From the NCBI GenBank assembly GCA_945492935.1, contig CALYVE010000035.1, forward strand, positions 1-10,060: a stretch of 10,060 nucleotides of DNA, in the 5' to 3' direction. Below, piece after piece: positions 6,690-10,060 of the stretch; the first letter of the stretch is position 1; each line of letters opens with the position of its first letter. Position numbers and translations under genes: made by a program. The stretch is from an uncultured Lachnospiraceae bacterium. GTDB taxonomy: Bacteria; Bacillota; Clostridia; Lachnospirales; Lachnospiraceae. The notes under the pieces are model-generated. The model ran no database searches. It saw nothing but the letters and a program-made list of their open reading frames with translations, and was not told the DNA's origin.

Positions 6690-6730
6690 AGGACATTTTC
6701 AGAGCAATCTGGGAATGTCCTTTTCTTTTT
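6690..6730 (+). terminator. Strong rho-independent terminator reading rightward out of rpsI
   Basis: AGGACATT (6690-6697) pairs with AATGTCCT (6714-6721). Inside, two G-U wobbles and CAGA/TCTG extend the stem to about 14 bp, closed by a GCAA tetraloop (6704-6707) of the stable GNRA class. It is followed by TTTCTTTTT. The T-tract lies only on the + side, so it stops transcripts arriving from rplM-rpsI before they run antisense through int. It ends two bases before the int stop codon at 6732. Confidence 0.85.
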
Positions 6731-6731
6731 G

Positions 6732-7787
6732 TTAAATCGTATTAATCGCATCTACAAGCTCCTTTATATCAAAGTGTGTGTACACTTTCTCTGTAAGTGT
6801 CATAGCACCAGAGTGCCCCACAATCTTTTTGATTATTGTCTGATTCACACCAGCTTCCGCTAACATTGAAATACAGGTATGCCTACAACAATGGGGCGTA
6901 CGATTAATATTTAGCTGTTCCATTAAAGGTTTAAAATAGCTATCATAGTAGTTTCGGTATAGAAAATGATTTCCGTCCTCTGTGTGAAGTAGATATTCAC
7001 ATTCTGGACAGGATTCATACCAAGCTTTGTAGTATGGCAGAAGCTTATCTGCTATGGGAACCTTTCGAATACCATTTTCTGTTTTACTACAGATAACATC
7101 AAAATACTGTTCTTCCAGATGAACATTTTCTTTTTTCAAATCCAACAATTCTGAAACTCGAACTCCACTGTATAGAAGCATTAATATAATCTGATAATAC
7201 TTATCTTCTTTTTGCTCCCATATCATATCAATTTCATTCTTTTCAAATTTGTTTCTGTCGTATTTGTTAGGATTGCGATCCTTATATTGTGCGACGTCCA
7301 CATAGCTGGAATAGTCTTTGTTGCAAATATCATTCTTCAAGGCATAGTCATATAGCTGATTAAATAATACTTTGATTTTCTTTAGTGTGGGGAAATTCTT
7401 GCCACACGTATCAATGACAGTCTGTAAATCAACTAATTTAATATCCTTGAATACTTTGTTATAAAGGGATTCACACGCTTTATATGAAGCAGAGTATCCT
7501 TTTACATTGGATTCAGAAATAGTAGGAAACTTACGCTTTGACCATTCTTCATATACATCTGAAAAGGTCATCTTAGCAGCCTTGGTGTCAAATGGATTAT
7601 TATTGTATTCTGCAAGCATCTGCAAGGCTTCTGCCTTTGTAGCCGCATATCCAATCGTAATCATATCCTGAACCTGTTTGTCTTTTTCCTTATCATAGTG
7701 CCAGCCTATCGTTTTTCGCACTTGATAAGGTCTTCTTCTTTTGCCGGAAAGTTTTACAACGCTTCCGTATCCGTTGGGTAACTTCAT
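6732..7787 (-). CDS. int: Tyrosine-type site-specific integrase of a mobile element
   Basis: This recombinase would integrate and excise the element at the rpsI attachment site. From the preferred start it has 351 residues. The N-terminal part (KLPNGYGSVVKLSGKRRRPYQVRKT) is a small beta-sheet arm-binding domain of the Tn916/lambda type, followed by a helical core-binding domain (about residues 70-165). The catalytic domain has all expected residues; in numbering from the upstream ATG they are Arg213 in GVRVSEL, Lys238, His302 and Arg305 in HCCRH, His328 in GHSG, and the nucleophile Tyr339 in VYTHF. I prefer the ATG at 7787 because AAAGGA ends 8 bases before it; an in-frame ATG at 7796 would overlap that site. 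It is downstream of the repressor gene on the same strand and is probably cotranscribed with it. It is convergent with rpsI. Confidence 0.95.
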   Translation of the reverse strand: MKLPNGYGSVVKLSGKRRRPYQVRKTIGWHYDKEKDKQVQDMITIGYAATKAEALQMLAEYNNNPFDTKAAKMTFSDVYEEWSKRKFPTISESNVKGYSASYKACESLYNKVFKDIKLVDLQTVIDTCGKNFPTLKKIKVLFNQLYDYALKNDICNKDYSSYVDVAQYKDRNPNKYDRNKFEKNEIDMIWEQKEDKYYQIILMLLYSGVRVSELLDLKKENVHLEEQYFDVICSKTENGIRKVPIADKLLPYYKAWYESCPECEYLLHTEDGNHFLYRNYYDSYFKPLMEQLNINRTPHCCRHTCISMLAEAGVNQTIIKKIVGHSGAMTLTEKVYTHFDIKELVDAINTI

Positions 7788-7844
7788 AAGCACCATCCTT
7801 TCGCTATTTACTAGAAAGCTGATAGCAAGCGGATAAAATGATTG

Positions 7845-8276
7845 TTATTCATGGGTTACCTTTGTTACACTTGGACGAATTGTTTTCCAAATCTCATAAT
7901 TGTCTTGAGTCTGGCTGCCAGAAGCAAGTAATTCTTTCATTGCCTGCCAGTCTTTTAGAAACTGTATGAGACTTTTGTTAGAAAAGAATATTCCGGGTTC
8001 TCCATCAACGTCTTTAATTGACACATCAAAAACTTCGTCAATTGCAAATAGTAATGGTAGTACATCTCCATCAGATTCAATATCAAATTCTACCAATGAA
8101 TTCACATTTACATTAAGTGCTTCTGCAATCTTTCGAAGTTGTTCCGGCTTTGGAAGATTCTTTCCAAGTTCGTACTTGCGGATTGCCACTTCGTGTATTC
8201 CACATGCTTCTCCAAGCTCTTTCTGAGTTAATCCACGAAAAGTTCGTATTAATTTAATCTTTTTACCTGTATTCAT
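7845..8276 (-). CDS. Cro/CI-family helix-turn-helix transcriptional repressor
   Basis: This is a 143-residue protein with an N-terminal HTH_3/XRE domain: IKLIRTFRGLTQKELGEACGIHEVAIRKYELGKNLPKPEQLRKIAEALNV, with the helix-turn-helix at about 17-36. A C-terminal half of about 80 residues has no Ser-Lys protease dyad, so it is unlikely to be a LexA/CI-type self-cleaving repressor. The ATG at 8276 is chosen because AGGAGG (8285-8290) lies 8 bases upstream; an in-frame start at 8309 would place that site inside the gene. int follows 57 bp downstream on the same strand. The gene is divergent from the element's plus-strand operon, with two promoters and paired repeats between them. Its likely role is to hold the mobilization/maintenance genes silent and to regulate itself. 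Confidence 0.88.
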   Translation of the reverse strand: MNTGKKIKLIRTFRGLTQKELGEACGIHEVAIRKYELGKNLPKPEQLRKIAEALNVNVNSLVEFDIESDGDVLPLLFAIDEVFDVSIKDVDGEPGIFFSNKSLIQFLKDWQAMKELLASGSQTQDNYEIWKTIRPSVTKVTHE

Positions 8277-8299
8277 TGCATCAACCTCCTGTAATAGCA

Positions 8300-8328
8300 A
8301 ATCTAACATACTAATATCTGTTAGTCAA
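8300..8328 (-). promoter_or_regulatory. Minus-strand promoter for repressor-int, overlapping an inverted repeat
   Basis: Read on the minus strand, TTGACT (8328-8323) and TAGATT (8305-8300) have a 17-bp spacer: a near-consensus -35 and a moderate -10. An inverted repeat CTAACA/TGTTAG (8303-8308 with 8319-8324) overlaps both elements and could be an autoregulatory operator. The start would be near 8293, giving a short leader that still includes the AGGAGG at 8285-8290. Confidence 0.6.
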
Positions 8329-8345
8329 CATTAAATTATAAACTA

Positions 8346-8374
8346 TTGACAGAGCAAGAAAAGGTCTGTATAAT
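8346..8374 (+). promoter_or_regulatory. Perfect-consensus promoter of the element's rightward operon
   Basis: TTGACA (8346-8351) and TATAAT (8369-8374), with a 17-bp spacer, exactly match the sigma-A consensus. A promoter this strong on a quiescent element would need repression, which fits the operator-like repeats overlapping it and the divergent repressor gene. The transcript would start near 8381 and first encode the 78-residue protein at 8425. Confidence 0.88.
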
Positions 8375-8404
8375 GCAAAATACAAACAGAGCAAGAAATG
8401 CTCT
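8349..8404. promoter_or_regulatory. Two related operator-like sites in the rightward promoter
   Basis: The 13-mer ACAGAGCAAGAAA occurs at 8349-8361 and 8386-8398, 37 bp apart. Each copy starts an inverted repeat: ACAGA/TCTGT at 8349-8353 and 8365-8369 (between -35 and -10), and AGAGCA/TGCTCT at 8388-8393 and 8399-8404 (around and after the start point). Two similar dyads straddling a strong promoter next to a Cro/CI-type gene are most simply the binding sites of that repressor. Confidence 0.65.
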
Positions 8405-8424
8405 ATAAAAAGGAGGTGGTATTG

Positions 8425-8661
8425 ATGCCGGAAGTTATTTACAAGGTTGATTTACCAGCCTTTACAGGAAGAAATGTACCGATAAAGGAAATTGCAAGTG
8501 CAATAGGGAAGGATGCACAGTATGTAAGGCTGGGATTACAACAAGGAATACTCAAATTCGGAGCAGCAATAAAAGTGGGAAATTCAAATGAATATAGCTA
8601 TTATTGCCCTGATAAACGAGTTTGGGAAGAAACAGGTTACTTTAATGAAGAAGCAGTTTAA
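8425..8661 (+). CDS. Small helix-turn-helix protein, excisionase-like
   Basis: This is a 78-residue protein. Residues about 18-45 (NVPIKEIASAIGKDAQYVRLGLQQGIL) look like a helix-turn-helix of the MerR/excisionase type. A short beta wing with EYSYYCPDKRVWEETG follows (56-71), as in small proteins commonly found between repressor and replication/mobilization genes of Clostridia mobile elements. It may be the recombination directionality factor or an accessory DNA-binding protein; this is inferred from fold and position. AGGAGG (8411-8416) with an 8-base spacer fixes the ATG at 8425, and the upstream in-frame ATG at 8398 would put the Shine-Dalgarno inside the gene. It is the first gene after the strong promoter and lies 14 bp before the ATPase gene. 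Confidence 0.75.
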   Translation: MPEVIYKVDLPAFTGRNVPIKEIASAIGKDAQYVRLGLQQGILKFGAAIKVGNSNEYSYYCPDKRVWEETGYFNEEAV

Positions 8662-8675
8662 CAAGGAGGAAGATT

Positions 8676-9680
8676 ATGAATGAACAGCAGAATGTAGAAT
8701 TGAAACTTATCCATATGGAGGATGTGGTTTCAAAAGAAGTGGAGTGGTTATGGTATCCATATATACCTTATGGAAAGATAACCATAATTGAAGGAGATCC
8801 GGGAGAAGGAAAGACAACACTTGTATTGATGTTGGCGGCAGCCCTTAGTAAGGGCTTGCCACTTCCCTGTGATGATGATAAAGCATATGAGCCAATTCAT
8901 ATTATTTATCAGACAGCAGAAGATGGTATTGATGATACTGTAAAGCCTAGATTAGAAAAGGCAGGAGCAGATTGTTCTATGATACGTGTCATTGATGAAA
9001 CGGAAAAAGAATTATGCATGATGGATGACAGACTGGAGCAGGCAATTATAGAAACAGGAGCAAGACTGATTATCCTTGATACAATTCAGGCATATATTGG
9101 AGCCAAGGTTGATATGCACAGAGCCAATGAAATACGACCGGTATTAAAACACTTAGGAATGATTGCAGAAAAATATAATTGTGCAGTTATCCTTATCGGT
9201 CATATGAATAAAGCATCTGGTAGCAAATCAACTTACCGAGGATTAGGCTCCATTGATATTCAGGCAACAGCAAGAAGCGTGTTATTAGTAGCAAGGCTTC
9301 GGGATAAACCAAATATTCGAATCATGGCGCACGATAAATCGTCATTAGCTCCAACAGGAGATGCCATCGGATTTGAAATGACAGAAGATAGAGGGATGAC
9401 TTGTATCGGTCCTTATGACATTACCATTGATGAACTGTTAATGGGAAATGAAGGTCGAGGTAAAAAGAAACTGGATATTGCGGAGAACTTTATCAAAGAG
9501 TTCTTTGGCTTATCGAAGGAGATTGCATCAAATGATATTTTACAGGAAGCAGCGAAAAGAGGGATAAAAAGAAATACTCTTTTATCTGCTAAGAAGAAAC
9601 TGGGAATTACTTCAGGAAAAAGTAAGTTAGATGATGGAACAAGTTTTTGGACATGGATTATGCCAGATGAAAGAGTTTAA
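8676..9680 (+). CDS. RepA/DnaB-like RecA-fold ATPase (AAA_25 type)
   Basis: This is a 334-residue cytoplasmic ATPase resembling the RSF1010 RepA hexameric helicase group. Walker A is GDPGEGKTT (40-48), Walker B is the LIILD strand ending at Asp135, and the GHMNK motif with His176 fits the RecA/DnaB-type motif that senses nucleotide. The segment STYRGLGSIDIQATARSVLLV (185-205) is characteristic of this family in plasmids and mobile elements. After a linker, the C-terminal 70 residues (about 265-330) look like a winged helix: a helical stretch with EIASNDILQEAAKRGIKRNTLLSAKKKLGI, then a W-containing wing. It may unwind DNA during replication of the excised circle. AAGGAGG about 6 bases before the ATG supports the start. 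It shares an operon with the upstream 78-residue protein. Confidence 0.88.
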   Translation: MNEQQNVELKLIHMEDVVSKEVEWLWYPYIPYGKITIIEGDPGEGKTTLVLMLAAALSKGLPLPCDDDKAYEPIHIIYQTAEDGIDDTVKPRLEKAGADCSMIRVIDETEKELCMMDDRLEQAIIETGARLIILDTIQAYIGAKVDMHRANEIRPVLKHLGMIAEKYNCAVILIGHMNKASGSKSTYRGLGSIDIQATARSVLLVARLRDKPNIRIMAHDKSSLAPTGDAIGFEMTEDRGMTCIGPYDITIDELLMGNEGRGKKKLDIAENFIKEFFGLSKEIASNDILQEAAKRGIKRNTLLSAKKKLGITSGKSKLDDGTSFWTWIMPDERV

Positions 9681-9702
9681 CAATCCGAATGTTTGGAAAA
9701 GC

Positions 9703-9740
9703 AGATTCTAAATTCTTATAAGAGTTTAGAGTCTGTATTT
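9703..9740 (+). terminator. 32-nt dyad after the ATPase gene, possible terminator or protein site
   Basis: Positions 9703-9734 form a near-perfect palindrome: the two 16-nt halves differ at two positions, and both would be G-U pairs in RNA. As RNA it folds into a 13-14 bp hairpin, followed by only a modest U-rich stretch (TGTATTTCTT). It lies 22 bp after the ATPase stop, where an operon terminator is expected. The weak T-tract leaves a DNA-binding role equally possible. A third copy of the core TAAAYTCTT is at 9759-9767. Confidence 0.5.
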
Positions 9741-9795
9741 CTTAAAAGAACAAATTATTAAACTCTTGGTAGTTGTAACAGTTAATATTGAAACC

Positions 9796-9884
9796 CTCGG
9801 AGAGCCACCGCAGATTTGGCTTGCCAAAACTGCTAGGGGGTTATCATCTGTGGCAGAGCCAAGATGATAAGCATATGCTCCGAG
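9796..9884 (+). other. oriT: Highly structured region upstream of the relaxase gene, probable oriT
   Basis: An outer 7-bp pair CTCGGAG/CTCCGAG (9796-9802 with 9878-9884) encloses two hairpins. Hairpin A (9811-9832) is CAG-A-TTTGGC-TT-GCCAAA-A-CTG. Hairpin B (9841-9870) pairs TTATCATCT with AGATGATAA, then TGGC with GCCA, with one bulged G and an AGA loop. MobV relaxases nick at inverted-repeat sites just upstream of their own gene, and this block ends 34 bp before the relaxase start. The nick site cannot be read from the sequence alone. The rest of 9741-9795 holds nothing I recognise beyond the TAAACTCTT copy. Confidence 0.6.
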
Positions 9885-9918
9885 AAAAATTTTTACAGAT
9901 AAGAGAGGAGATTTGCTT

Positions 9919-10060
9919 ATGGGGAATACGTCGTATACAGCACACATTAGCAACAAGAAAAGTGCTATCACAAGTAAGAGTAAATTGCTTGGAGTGGCAA
10001 AACACAATTTAAGAAAGTACAAATCGGATGATTATAGCAAAGATAATATTATAGTTTTAC
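9919..10060 (+). CDS. mobV: MobV/Pre-family relaxase, N-terminal fragment (runs off the window)
   Basis: Only the first 47 codons are present; the gene continues past 10060. The start is typical of MobV (plasmid recombination/mobilization) relaxases: a short beta stretch SYTAHIS, a basic linker, then GVAKHNLRKYKSDDYSKDNIIVL, containing the family's first conserved motif HNxR (His29, Asn30, Arg32). Relaxases of this group nick one strand at oriT and lead the DNA into a recipient, using the transfer channel of a coresident conjugative element. AGAGGAG at 9904-9910 with an 8-base spacer supports the ATG at 9919. The frame is +1 relative to a 74-codon open frame at 9788-10012, which I take to be a shadow. 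The family call rests on a short segment. Confidence 0.75.
   Translation, partial: MGNTSYTAHISNKKSAITSKSKLLGVAKHNLRKYKSDDYSKDNIIVL

Noticed and set aside
9726..10022. 98-codon minus-strand open frame with hydrophobic residues, and the 74-codon + frame at 9788-10012
   Set aside because: Both cross the structured oriT block and overlap the relaxase start, which has a good ribosome binding site and a MobV-like sequence. Neither has its own ribosome binding site.

Overview
The window comes from a low-to-mid GC Gram-positive, most likely a Lachnospiraceae-type member of Clostridia. The signs are strong AGGAGG-type ribosome binding sites, near-consensus sigma-A promoters with 17-bp spacers, Firmicutes-style lipoproteins, and the gene order ecfA-ecfT-truA-rplM-rpsI. 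No species can be named from the sequence alone.

Positions 1-6551 are the chromosomal backbone, all on the + strand. A secreted lipoprotein with two copies of a 104-residue module (230-1141) has its own promoter. Next come the energising core of a group II ECF vitamin transporter (EcfA1 and EcfA2 fused into one 575-residue protein, then EcfT) and TruA pseudouridine synthase, driven by a separate promoter at 1239-1267. Two small genes of unknown function, a lipoprotein and a 95-residue protein, lie between truA and rplM. A perfect-consensus promoter and a leader of about 210 nt precede the ribosomal protein pair rplM-rpsI.

Positions 6552-10060 are the left part of an integrative mobilizable element that appears to be inserted at the 3' end of rpsI. 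Its contents in order are: a junction region with three 11-bp-phased ATGCAACA repeats and a strong terminator; a tyrosine integrase and a Cro/CI-type repressor on the minus strand; a divergent promoter/operator region; a 78-residue winged-helix/excisionase-like protein; a RepA/DnaB-like RecA-fold ATPase; a highly structured presumed oriT; and the first 47 codons of a MobV/Pre-type relaxase that runs off the window. The repressor probably controls both divergent promoters. The small protein and ATPase would support excision and maintenance, and the relaxase would act on the structured region just upstream of it. Any cargo and the right attachment site lie beyond position 10060.

I see no CRISPR array, tRNA, rRNA or insertion sequence. 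The main points of interest are the fused EcfA1-EcfA2, the duplicated lipoprotein module, the oriT region with mutually exclusive pairings, the phased repeats at the att junction, and the paired operators in the divergent control region.
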